Assembly: GCA_048173955.1 (NCBI GenBank)
Contig: DBEYOB010000072.1
Location: 1 to 52,662, forward strand
Length of the DNA stretch: 52,662 nt
DNA from: CAZUFB01 sp048173955
GTDB taxonomy: Bacteria; Actinomycetota; Coriobacteriia; Coriobacteriales; UMGS124
Direction of reading: 5' to 3'
Shown here: piece by piece, positions 37,515 to 44,763 of the stretch
Numbering within the stretch: the first letter of the stretch is position 1
How the letters are laid out: every line of letters starts with the position of its first letter
Translations under genes and position numbers: made by a program
The notes under the pieces: model-generated
The model's database searches: none
Seen by the model: only the letters and a program-made list of their open reading frames with translations
What the model was told of the DNA's origin: nothing

Positions 37515-37582
37515 CGCCGCCGGGGAGGCCGCAGAAGCCCCGCGCCGCCGGCATCGGCGGCCTGCGGCCTCCTTCGGCGGCG
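37515..37582 (-). terminator. Long GC-rich hairpin downstream of S41-like gene
   Basis: CGCCGCC (37515) pairs with GGCGGCG (37576), GAGGCCGCAG (37525) with CTGCGGCCTC (37562) and GCCGCCG (37544) with CGGCGGC (37555), nested. It starts about 30 nt after the stop at 37611. On the minus strand it is preceded by purine-rich repeats (aaggaggtaagg). There is no U-run. Confidence 0.55.
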
Positions 37583-37610
37583 TGCCTTATCCCCTTCCTT
37601 ACCTCCTTCT

Positions 37611-39272
37611 TTATCCCCTTGCCAGCTCGCAGGCTCGCTCGAGATCCACGTCGCGCACCAGGTGCTCCGGCGTCCAAGCGATATGCACGTCGGGCACGAT
37701 GCCGCGGCCGAGCGTGGCCTGGCCCTCGGTTGCCGCGACGTACTTGGCAGTGGGAACCACGAGCGCAAAGTCCTCGTCAAGGCGCACGACGCGCGGGCAG
37801 GTGTTGTCGAGCGAACCGGCCGTGGCACGCCCCGCCACGGTGGCGAAGCCCGCCGAGCGCGCCGCGCGCACAAGCCACTCGGCAGCGTCGGCGGTAAAGC
37901 GGTCGGCCAGCACCACGACCTTGCGCGAACCTCGACCCAGAGCCGAAAACGCCACGTCCGGGTAGTAGTCGGTCGCATCGAGCGCCAAACCCGCCCCGCG
38001 TTTGGCGGAAAGTTCGGCGGACAGCGCGTCGATTTCGTCCAGAACGGCCTTCCGCTCGAGAGCAGCCTTGCACTCGGCGCCTTCCTCGGCATCCGACCCA
38101 ACACCCTCATCGGACCCCGGCTTGCCGGCATCGCCTTCCAGCTCGTCACTGGACCCCGCCAGCCCCCTGCGCACCGCGGCCAGCTCGGCGAGCTTGGCGT
38201 CGACGTTGTGGCGCGAGTAGTTCATGAGGATGCCCGGCTTGCCAAAGAGCTCGGCCGGGGTCGCCGTCGTCTGCGGGGCGAGCACAAGCGGCACGAGCGG
38301 ATAGGAGTCCTCCTGCGAGCCACCCGTCGCGCCGCGCACGTCGACGACGAGGCGCTCGGCTCCTTCGAGCTGCGGCATCAGCGCGGCAACACGCCCGGCG
38401 GCATCCGGATCGGCCAGATCGCGCACCGTCAAAACCGCCGCGCCGTCCAGGCAGCGCAGCTCGACCGGCGCCAGCGGGCCTTCCGCCGCGATTCCGGCAC
38501 CCGCAGGGCATCCCGACCCCGCGCCTGCGCCGGGCTCCGCGTCCGCACCCGCGCCAAGCCCCGCGGCGCCCTCGCCAACGCCCTCGGCAGACGTCTCGCC
38601 GGTCTTCGCCGCTGCGCGCTTGGCAATCGCGTCGCGCAGCCGGCCCGCCACCGCCGAGTCGCCGGGAACAACCTCGACTGTGCGGCGCACGCCCTCCTCG
38701 TCATCCACGGTGAGGAACTTCGCGAACGCGAGCACGAGCGTCCAGTCCTCGCGCTCCTGGTCGGCGGGCTCCACGGTGGTGCGCAGCGTGCGTTCCACCT
38801 CAGGGCGGATCTCGTCGAGCGTCATCTTGTTGATGCCCACGATGCGCTCGCCCACGCGCACGCCCGCATCGGGCGCGGCCCACGTCACATAGAGAACGTC
38901 GCCGTAGCGCTGCACGCGGATGCGGTCCACCTCGCGCCACGCGGCACCCTCCCCCACGAGCAGGCGCACGCCGGGGTCCTGGAACCAGGCCAGGTAGTGC
39001 AGCATCATCTGCGTGAGCGTGCGGTCGCAGAAGATCGCGCTCTGGAACATGCTCGAGTTGAGCGTGTAGAGCTTGCCGATGAACTCGGCGTAGCCCGACG
39101 TCTCGTAGCGCGCGCAGTCCACGTAGTCGAGCTGCATGGCCTTGAGCAGCGTGTCGTAGTCACGCAGGAAGTTGCGGGCACCCTGGGCACGGCTCGGCGC
39201 ACGGCCCTTGTCGGACGCGGGGCCCTTGGAGCCCGTGTTCCCCTGCATGGCGGTACGGTCGGTCTGGCTCAC
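37611..39272 (-). CDS. S41-peptidase-like protein, probably catalytically inactive
   Basis: 553 residues from a GTG start at 39272 with AAGGAG 8 nt upstream; ATG 39299 has no ribosome site. There is no signal peptide, so it is cytoplasmic. A helical N-terminal domain precedes a PDZ-like segment (GVRVGERIVGINKMTLDEI, near 125-145) and a Gly/Ala-rich insert (about 220-260). The C-terminal S41 fold has the LVVDVRGATGGSQ strand near 300 and DRFTADAAE near 458-465. Active S41 enzymes have a Ser-containing SASASE or TASAAE motif at the last position; here it is TADAAE with no Ser. The nucleophile therefore seems lost and a binding or scaffold role is possible. A hairpin separates it from the flavoenzyme gene upstream. 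Confidence 0.8.
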   Translation of the reverse strand: MSQTDRTAMQGNTGSKGPASDKGRAPSRAQGARNFLRDYDTLLKAMQLDYVDCARYETSGYAEFIGKLYTLNSSMFQSAIFCDRTLTQMMLHYLAWFQDPGVRLLVGEGAAWREVDRIRVQRYGDVLYVTWAAPDAGVRVGERIVGINKMTLDEIRPEVERTLRTTVEPADQEREDWTLVLAFAKFLTVDDEEGVRRTVEVVPGDSAVAGRLRDAIAKRAAAKTGETSAEGVGEGAAGLGAGADAEPGAGAGSGCPAGAGIAAEGPLAPVELRCLDGAAVLTVRDLADPDAAGRVAALMPQLEGAERLVVDVRGATGGSQEDSYPLVPLVLAPQTTATPAELFGKPGILMNYSRHNVDAKLAELAAVRRGLAGSSDELEGDAGKPGSDEGVGSDAEEGAECKAALERKAVLDEIDALSAELSAKRGAGLALDATDYYPDVAFSALGRGSRKVVVLADRFTADAAEWLVRAARSAGFATVAGRATAGSLDNTCPRVVRLDEDFALVVPTAKYVAATEGQATLGRGIVPDVHIAWTPEHLVRDVDLERACELARG

Positions 39273-39313
39273 GGTGCACGCTCCTTGCGACAGGCCCAAA
39301 GCGGGCTCGGCAC

Positions 39314-39348
39314 GCGGGGCCGCCGCACTGCGCGTACGGCGGCCCCGC
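39314..39348 (-). terminator. Hairpin between flavoenzyme and S41-like gene
   Basis: Perfect 12-bp stem GCGGGGCCGCCG (39314-39325)/CGGCGGCCCCGC (39337-39348), 11-nt loop, downstream of the flavoenzyme stop at 39445. It is followed on the minus strand by no T-run. A 15-nt direct repeat (atcaaccggtc...) sits at 39366 and 39381, between stop and hairpin. Confidence 0.6.
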
Positions 39349-39444
39349 CTCGAACATCGTCCGGTATCAACCGGTCGGGCATCAACCGGTCAGTCTAGCA
39401 AAACCCAGCGGGAAAGCCCTTACCTTGCCCCGCCTTTCCTCGCC

Positions 39445-41283
39445 TTAGATCCCCTGCGCGGCGTTGATGCCGGCGAGGCGGCCAAACGTCATGGCCATGC
39501 CGTGCGACACGCCCATGATCGTGGTCGGATAGTCCTCGGCGAAGCGGCAGCCCATGGTGTTGCCGGCCACATAGAGGCCCGGGACCGGCTGCCAGTCCTT
39601 GTTGAGCGCGTGGCAGGCGGCGTCGGCCTTCACGCCGTGCACCATGCAGAACGCGAAGATGTTGCCGATTTCGGTGGCGTAGAACGGCGGCTCCACGATG
39701 GGGTACAGACGGTCGGCACGCTTGCCGAAGTCGTCGTCGCGGCCCTGCTCGGCGAGCTCGTTGTAGCGCTCGATGGTGGCCTTGAGGTTGTCGACCGGAA
39801 GGCCCAGCGTCTCGGCGAGCTCCTCGATGGTGTCGCACACGCACGTGGCGGCCTCGGTGACCTCCTCGGGGGTACGCCAGCCGATGCGCTCGATGTAGTT
39901 GCCCCACGGCTCGGTCTCGGGATCGTCGACGATCTTCCAGTAGTTGGCGTGGCCGGTGGGCATGGTGTGCACCTGCTCGGGGTACTTGCTGTCGAAGATC
40001 TGGTAGGTCTTCTGCTCGGGCTGGCGGATGGTGACCTGCGACAGCAGGTGGCCGGGCACGTCCTCGTTGCAGAAGCGCTCACCGTTCTTGTTGACGAGCA
40101 GGTAGGGGTTGCAGCCCATGGCGCCGCCGAACGAGTGGGTCATGACCGCGGCGGCCGAGAAGTCGGGGTCGGCGCCGGCCCACACGGCCATCTTGAGGCC
40201 CATGCCCATGTTGGTGGGGTCGCCGTAGGCGTCGGTGTTGCTCCAACCGAACATCATCTCGAACGACTCGTGGCTGAAGTACGAGCGCATCTCGGTGTTG
40301 CTGCCGTAGTCGCCGCAGGCGTCCACCACAGCCTTGGCGTTGATCTTGATGACCTTGCCGTCCATGTCGGTGCACCAGGCGCCGCACACGGCGCCGGAGT
40401 CGTCGACGATGAACTGGTTGCACGTCGTGGAGAAGTGCACGTCGGCCGAGGCCTGGATGATCTCCATGATCTTGTCGTTCAGCGGGATCTGGTCCGGGCG
40501 GAAGCAGATGACGTCCGAGTACATGGGGTAGAGCTCGGTGTCGTAGTCGTACTCGGGGTTAATCGGGTTGTTGAAGCAGGTCATGTACATGTTGCCGTCG
40601 GTGGACTCTCCGCCCATGCCACTCGTGGGAACCGAGGCCCCGTCGATACCCGACTCGGAGGGCGTGAGGTTGGGATCGAGGAAGATGATGTCGGGGTTGG
40701 CCGAGACGTGCCAGTCGAAGGCAGCACCGGAGTTGTCGATCCAGTAGCGCCAGATGCGCGGGTCGGGACGCCAGCCGTTGGCCTGGAGCTCGGCGTTCAT
40801 CATGCCGATCTTGTCGTCGGCGGAGTACTCGACGCCGGCGCTCACCGAGAAGCTCGAGTTGATGTTGCCGAACTGGGCGGCGCGGCAGTTGTAGCTTTCG
40901 GACTGCTCGACGCAGATGACCTTGACGCCCTCCTCGACGGCGGCACGCGCGGCGCACAGGCCGGCGACGCCCAGGCCTACCACGAGCACGTCGCAGTCGA
41001 GCTCCTCGTCAGCTGCCTCGGGGGCGGCGGGGGCCACGAGCCAGCCGGGAATGTACTTGCCGTTCTCGTCCCAGTAGCCGGGGTTTCCGGTGTCGTTCAC
41101 GGCGAGGTGGGCGTTGCCCGTGGTGCACTCGGCCGTGGTGGCGCTGCCGTGGAACGAGCCGTCGGCAGGGGCGGCCTCCTCGGTCGCGGCCTCCTCGGCC
41201 AGCGCGGTGCCGGCGACGGCTGCTGCGGCGGTGACGGCGGCGCCCACGCCGAGGAACGAACGGCGGGTCAGATCGGTGCTCAT
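39445..41283 (-). CDS. Tat-exported FAD-dependent reductase, longest of the set
   Basis: 612 residues. Tat signal TRRSFLGVG (residues ~6-14). Unlike the others, it has an extra ~60-residue segment between signal and FAD domain (TTGNAHLAVNDTGNPGYW...). The FAD motif GLGVAGLCAARAA follows near residue 98. Subfamily blocks: RFCNEDVPGHLLSQ, IRQPEQKTYQIFDSKY, RYNELAEQGRDDDFGK, and GLYVAGNTMGCRFAEDYP at the C-terminus. Gly takes the place of the fumarate-reductase arginine. Start 41283 follows AAGGAGG. It is divergent from nth across a 429-nt region with inverted repeats. It is the flavoenzyme nearest to the hydrogenase genes. Substrate unknown. Confidence 0.92.
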   Translation of the reverse strand: MSTDLTRRSFLGVGAAVTAAAAVAGTALAEEAATEEAAPADGSFHGSATTAECTTGNAHLAVNDTGNPGYWDENGKYIPGWLVAPAAPEAADEELDCDVLVVGLGVAGLCAARAAVEEGVKVICVEQSESYNCRAAQFGNINSSFSVSAGVEYSADDKIGMMNAELQANGWRPDPRIWRYWIDNSGAAFDWHVSANPDIIFLDPNLTPSESGIDGASVPTSGMGGESTDGNMYMTCFNNPINPEYDYDTELYPMYSDVICFRPDQIPLNDKIMEIIQASADVHFSTTCNQFIVDDSGAVCGAWCTDMDGKVIKINAKAVVDACGDYGSNTEMRSYFSHESFEMMFGWSNTDAYGDPTNMGMGLKMAVWAGADPDFSAAAVMTHSFGGAMGCNPYLLVNKNGERFCNEDVPGHLLSQVTIRQPEQKTYQIFDSKYPEQVHTMPTGHANYWKIVDDPETEPWGNYIERIGWRTPEEVTEAATCVCDTIEELAETLGLPVDNLKATIERYNELAEQGRDDDFGKRADRLYPIVEPPFYATEIGNIFAFCMVHGVKADAACHALNKDWQPVPGLYVAGNTMGCRFAEDYPTTIMGVSHGMAMTFGRLAGINAAQGI

Positions 41284-41424
41284 ACAGATCCTCCTTGGGT
41301 TGAAGGGTCGCGGTCCCGCTCGGGACCGCGTCGACAGGGCGACGGACAACGCAAGGCAACGCAGGCTCGCCGCCCACCGGGTGACATGGTAGACGCAACC
41401 CTTCCCCAAGCGATTGACCCGAAA

Positions 41425-41470
41425 GTGGTGAAAATACCGGCACACCACCGTTGACCTGCATATTGGTCAG
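41425..41470. promoter_or_regulatory. Inverted repeats upstream of flavoenzyme 39445
   Basis: GTGGTG (41425)/CACCAC (41443) and TTGACC-N8-GGTCAG (about 41451-41470) lie 140-190 nt upstream of the start at 41283. They are candidate operator sites; no regulator gene is adjacent. Confidence 0.3.
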
Positions 41471-41712
41471 CAACCACGCCGGTTGCGCCGAAACGGCGGG
41501 GCCATAGGCAGCGGATGTATCCGACGCGGCGTCGGCCCCTTGCGCCGAATGGGTCCCGGCACGCAGGCAAATTCCACCCTGCGCGCCCCGTGGCACCGCT
41601 ATACTGGACTGCACCGGCGGCAAGGCGCGCTCGCCAGCCCATCTCGGCTGTTCGTCTGCACCTTTCCGCCCTAGCGCTCCGCTCCGATCCCCGTCCCCCC
41701 GAAAGGACCGCC

Positions 41713-42498
41713 ATGCCGCGTGAATCGCTTGCCGCCAAACGGGCCCGCGCCGTCGAAGTGTGCCGGCGCATGGACGACCTCTTTCCCGAGGCGGAGTGCG
41801 CGCTGCACTTCAGCGACCCGTTCAGCCTCGTCATCGCGGTCCTGCTGTCGGCCCAGACGACCGACGCCGCCGTCAACAAGGTGACGCCCGTGCTGTTCGA
41901 CCGCTGGCCCACCCCCGCCGACCTCGCCGGCGCGCCGCTGCCCGAGGTGGAGGAGATCCTCCACCCGCTCGGATTCTTTCGCAGCAAGGCCCGCCACGTG
42001 GTCGAATGCGCCCAGATGGTGGTGTCCGACTTCGGCGGCGAGGTCCCCCGCACCATGGCGGAGCTCACGCGCCTGCCGGGCGTGGGGCGCAAGACGGCGA
42101 ACATCGTGCTCAACAACGCCTTCGGCATCGTCGAGGGCATCGCGGTGGACACGCACGTGTTCCGCATCGCAACGCGATTGGGCTTCACCACGGCCGCCGA
42201 GCCGCTCGACGCGGAGCAGGACCTGCTCAAGCTCATCCCCCGCGAGCTGTGGAAACCCGTCAACCACCAGTGGGTGCTCTTCGGCCGCCAGGTGTGCGAC
42301 GCGCGCAAGCCGGCATGCCTCGCGGCGGATGCCGGAGAGGCGGCAACGACACCAGGTGGAATGCCCTGCCCCCTGGCCGACCTGTGCCCGAGCTGCGGCA
42401 AGCCGCCCAAGACGAAGGCGCAGGCCCGCAAGGCTGCGGGCACGAAGAAGGGCGCGACAAAAACGGCAGGCAAGAAGAAAACGGCAAGCCTGAAATAG
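41713..42498 (+). CDS. nth: Endonuclease III
   Basis: 261 residues. A base-excision-repair DNA glycosylase/AP lyase for oxidised pyrimidines. The helix-hairpin-helix LPGVGRKTANIVL carries the catalytic Lys, and VDTHVFRIATRLGF carries the catalytic Asp. The C-terminal [4Fe-4S] ligands are usually C-x6-C-x2-C-x5-C. Here they read C-x6-C-x16-C-x5-C, a 14-residue insertion in the loop between the second and third Cys, and one more Cys follows. About 35 Lys/Ala-rich residues extend the C-terminus and could bind DNA non-specifically. Start 41713 follows GAAAGGA. It is transcribed alone. Confidence 0.95.
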   Translation: MPRESLAAKRARAVEVCRRMDDLFPEAECALHFSDPFSLVIAVLLSAQTTDAAVNKVTPVLFDRWPTPADLAGAPLPEVEEILHPLGFFRSKARHVVECAQMVVSDFGGEVPRTMAELTRLPGVGRKTANIVLNNAFGIVEGIAVDTHVFRIATRLGFTTAAEPLDAEQDLLKLIPRELWKPVNHQWVLFGRQVCDARKPACLAADAGEAATTPGGMPCPLADLCPSCGKPPKTKAQARKAAGTKKGATKTAGKKKTASLK

Positions 42499-42561
42499 GA
42501 CCACACGCGGCCATGGCGGCCGTGGGAACCCCACCGGGAAACGGGTCGGGTGCGTGGACGT

Positions 42562-42640
42562 GGCTGCACGGCCTGGGCATGGCCGTGCGACCTGGACATG
42601 GCTGCACAGCCTGGGCGCATGACTGCGCAACCTGGGTGTG
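42562..42640. repeat. Degenerate 19-21-bp tandem repeat
   Basis: Four units: ggctgcacggcctgggcat (42562), ggccgtgcgacctggacat (42581), a 21-nt unit at 42600 and a 20-nt unit at 42621. Shared pattern is GRCYGYRCRRCCTGGRYRT. It lies just after the nth stop. Confidence 0.8.
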
Positions 42641-42693
42641 CCCGAGCGTGCCTCCGACATCGGCCGCGTGACAGAATCGCCCGCACACGCCTA

Positions 42694-42869
42694 CCTTTTT
42701 CGGCGCTGTGTACGACTTCTCGCCCCAACCAGAGGGGTTCTGAGGGCACCTTGGTCAACCTTTGCCGACAAAGGAACTGTATCCCGAATAAAAGCCCAGG
42801 TATTCATTTCCTTACCTGATAATTAGAGAACAATCAATTCTCTACACTCGTACACAGCGGCGAAAAAGG
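42694..42869. repeat. Inverted-repeat element, family F5
   Basis: Arms of about 26 nt, 42694-42719 (cctttttcggcgctgtgtac and onward) and 42844-42869 (inverted), match at all but a few positions. The 124-nt spacer is AT-rich and includes CCTTTG-ccga-CAAAGG (42759-42774) and GAGAA/TTCTC (42826/42838). It lies between the convergent genes nth and 42945-43556. No second copy was found in the window. Confidence 0.75.
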
Positions 42870-42944
42870 ACGAGCCCCAAGACTAATCGCGTCACGCGCC
42901 CCGCGCTGCACCGTCGGAACCACGCCGCGCGTCGTCAGTCCGCG

Positions 42945-43556
42945 CTACGCCGTCGGCAGGCCCGGCCTCATGGCAACGTTGTACCAGCTCGCAAACGCGA
43001 TGAACGCCACGCCGATCGCCACGAACAGGATCGACCATCTGCGCTCGGTCGCAACGTACTGCTCGGGCGTCTTCTCGGCGGCGACGCGCGGGTAGCCGTA
43101 GGAGTTCGCCCGTACGGCATAGAACACCGTGAACGCCGCGACCGCCAGGCTGGCAAGCACGGCGATCACGACGGGGAACGTCCCATGCACGGCGCCGTAG
43201 ATCAGGTTGTCGAGCAGAAGCCAGATGGGATAGAACAGGATCATGTACCACTGGCCGTGCGCGGGACCCCACAGCGCGGGCATGAAGAGGGCGCCCAGGT
43301 TGAGCCTCGGGAGCCGCGGCAGCGGGTCGTCCTCCCCCACCAGCAGCGCGACGGCGATATCCGACTTGGGATGCCCCGCCTTCATGCACCCGAACGTCGG
43401 GCCGAGCTCGACGAACGAGCGGCAGGAGCGGCAGTAGCCGACATAGCGCATGCCCTCGGGCGCCCGCGGGACGGCGGTGCCGATCTCGGCGATGCGCTCC
43501 AGGTCCTCGTCCCCACGCATCCCGCCGCCGTTCTTGCCGCCGTTGTCCTGTGCCAC
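42945..43556 (-). CDS. Zinc-ribbon-like membrane protein
   Basis: About 203 residues. An N-terminal cytoplasmic region contains a possible zinc site CRSC-x13-C-x4-H (YCRSCRSFV... then GCMKAGH). Three hydrophobic helices follow: FYPIWLLLDNLIYGAV, VVIAVLASLAVAAFTVFYAV and ILFVAIGVAFIAFASW. The start is uncertain: GTG 43556 with GAAGGGG 9 nt upstream is favoured over TTG 43592 and ATG 43520. It begins 72 nt after the hydrogenase protease gene on the same strand and may be co-transcribed with it. I recognise no named family; a link to hydrogenase assembly is positional only. Confidence 0.75.
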   Translation of the reverse strand: MAQDNGGKNGGGMRGDEDLERIAEIGTAVPRAPEGMRYVGYCRSCRSFVELGPTFGCMKAGHPKSDIAVALLVGEDDPLPRLPRLNLGALFMPALWGPAHGQWYMILFYPIWLLLDNLIYGAVHGTFPVVIAVLASLAVAAFTVFYAVRANSYGYPRVAAEKTPEQYVATERRWSILFVAIGVAFIAFASWYNVAMRPGLPTA

Positions 43557-43628
43557 AACCGCTCGCCCCTTCCCATGCACATGCCCGTCCAACCGGTGCG
43601 GGCTTACAAACGAAAGCGTCCCCGAACC

Positions 43629-44618
43629 CTACCGCGAATCCCGGTCTCCCCAGACCTCGAGACACGCCCCGACGAGCGCGTCGCAGTCGTAATCCGTCGT
43701 CGCGGGAGAAACGTACGCCGCGAGGCGCACCGCATCGCGCGCGCCGCGATCAGCGGGCGCGCCCCCCGCCTGCGGCGCAACCGACAGCCCGAAGCGATCG
43801 GCCACATCGCGCGCGCGTCGCACCTGGTCGTCACCGTCGGCGGGAAGGACCACATCGACGCGGCACAGCCTCCCCGCCCCGTCCGACACGTCGGAAAACC
43901 CTTCCCCCTCCCCCTCGCCGGCAAGTGCGCCGACGGCGCGCAGGCCCGCTGCGAGATAGCGCGCCATCACCGTGGCGTCGGGATCGCCGTATACCTCGGG
44001 CACGGCAGGCTGGGGCGCATCGCCGGAATCCCCGACGGTAGCCGAGGATTCGCCATCGAGGCGTCCCGCAGCCGAGAAGTCGCGGGCACCGGGGGCGCCG
44101 CTGCCCGCCCGATACGGGTCCGACGATGCGAGCAGGTCCTCCACCGCGAGCCCGAGCTCCTCGCGCAGGTAGCGCACCGCCGCCTGGGCAAGCAGGGGCA
44201 GCGCGGCGGCGACACGCGGGGTCAACGCGACCACGAACTCGGAGGGCGACATATTCTCGACCTGAATGCCCAGGCAGTGCCCCTGGCAGCGGACGCCCAA
44301 CAGTTCCGCAGACGCCAGCACGTCGGCAAAACGCACCTCGTGCAGCGACGCCATGCCGGGAGGGGTGGGCGCCACGTCGTCGGGGGCGAACGAGAACACC
44401 TGGCCGGGCCGGGCGCCGGGCACCTCGACCGCGTCGAGCACGAGCACGAAGTCGTACGCGCGCAGGTCGCTGATGATCGACATGCCCATCACCGCACGGT
44501 CGAGCACGTCGACGGTGTCGGGGAACGCGTAGCGCGACAGCAGGTAGCGGGCGCATGCTGGTCCGACGCCCTCGTCCATGAGCAACTCGTTGCCGATGCA
44601 CATCACCGCTACCCGCAT
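43629..44618 (-). CDS. hyaD: [NiFe]-hydrogenase maturation protease (HyaD/HybD-like) with C-terminal extension
   Basis: 329 residues. The first ~160 match the HyaD/HybD endopeptidase that clips the C-terminal tail of the large subunit after nickel insertion. The nickel-sensing residues are visible: Glu in GNELLMDEGVG (residues 9-19), Asp in LVLDAVEV and His in SLHEVRF. Family members are normally 160-200 residues; this one has ~165 extra. The extension has a low-complexity linker and then a second region (VDVVLPADGDDQVRRARDVADRF...) that I do not recognise. Start 44618 follows GGGGAGG. A terminator at 44687 separates it from hyaABC, so it is probably expressed independently. Confidence 0.9.
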   Translation of the reverse strand: MRVAVMCIGNELLMDEGVGPACARYLLSRYAFPDTVDVLDRAVMGMSIISDLRAYDFVLVLDAVEVPGARPGQVFSFAPDDVAPTPPGMASLHEVRFADVLASAELLGVRCQGHCLGIQVENMSPSEFVVALTPRVAAALPLLAQAAVRYLREELGLAVEDLLASSDPYRAGSGAPGARDFSAAGRLDGESSATVGDSGDAPQPAVPEVYGDPDATVMARYLAAGLRAVGALAGEGEGEGFSDVSDGAGRLCRVDVVLPADGDDQVRRARDVADRFGLSVAPQAGGAPADRGARDAVRLAAYVSPATTDYDCDALVGACLEVWGDRDSR

Positions 44619-44686
44619 GGAGCCTCCCCGTGCCGTCGTGCCCGCTCTGCGCGGACGTGCCGCGCAATCATGGTAGCCGAACAAAG

Positions 44687-44715
44687 AAGGCCCGAGGCGC
44701 AATGCCTCGGGCCTT
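44687..44715 (-). terminator. Rho-independent terminator after hyaC
   Basis: Perfect 12-bp stem AAGGCCCGAGGC (44687-44698)/GCCTCGGGCCTT (44704-44715) with a 5-nt loop. On the minus strand it is followed by ctttgttc. It lies 49 nt past the hyaC stop and 69 nt before the hyaD start. Confidence 0.88.
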
Positions 44716-44763
44716 CACGCAAAACAACGCGGAAGCGTCTCGCCAATCGCTAGCGTGCGATTG

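Larger units (their letters stand above)
36768..37610. other. 843-nt non-coding region with several repeats and hairpins
   Basis: No gene seen. It contains a perfect 18-bp direct repeat ggcggttacgctaccggc at 36983-37000 and 37035-37052, the first within a CCGGTAG/CTACCGG hairpin. It also contains the F4 element at 37056-37280, and a long imperfect hairpin 37425-37496 around TACCGTA-gtaa-TACGGTA. A further GC-rich hairpin occupies 37515-37582. Each item except the direct repeat has its own entry or finding. Confidence 0.6.

Noticed and set aside
9024..42869. Inverted-repeat elements as integron attC sites
   Set aside because: Flanking genes point both ways, there is no integrase, and the short attC core sites (RYYYAAC/GTTRRRY) are not consistently present at arm ends.
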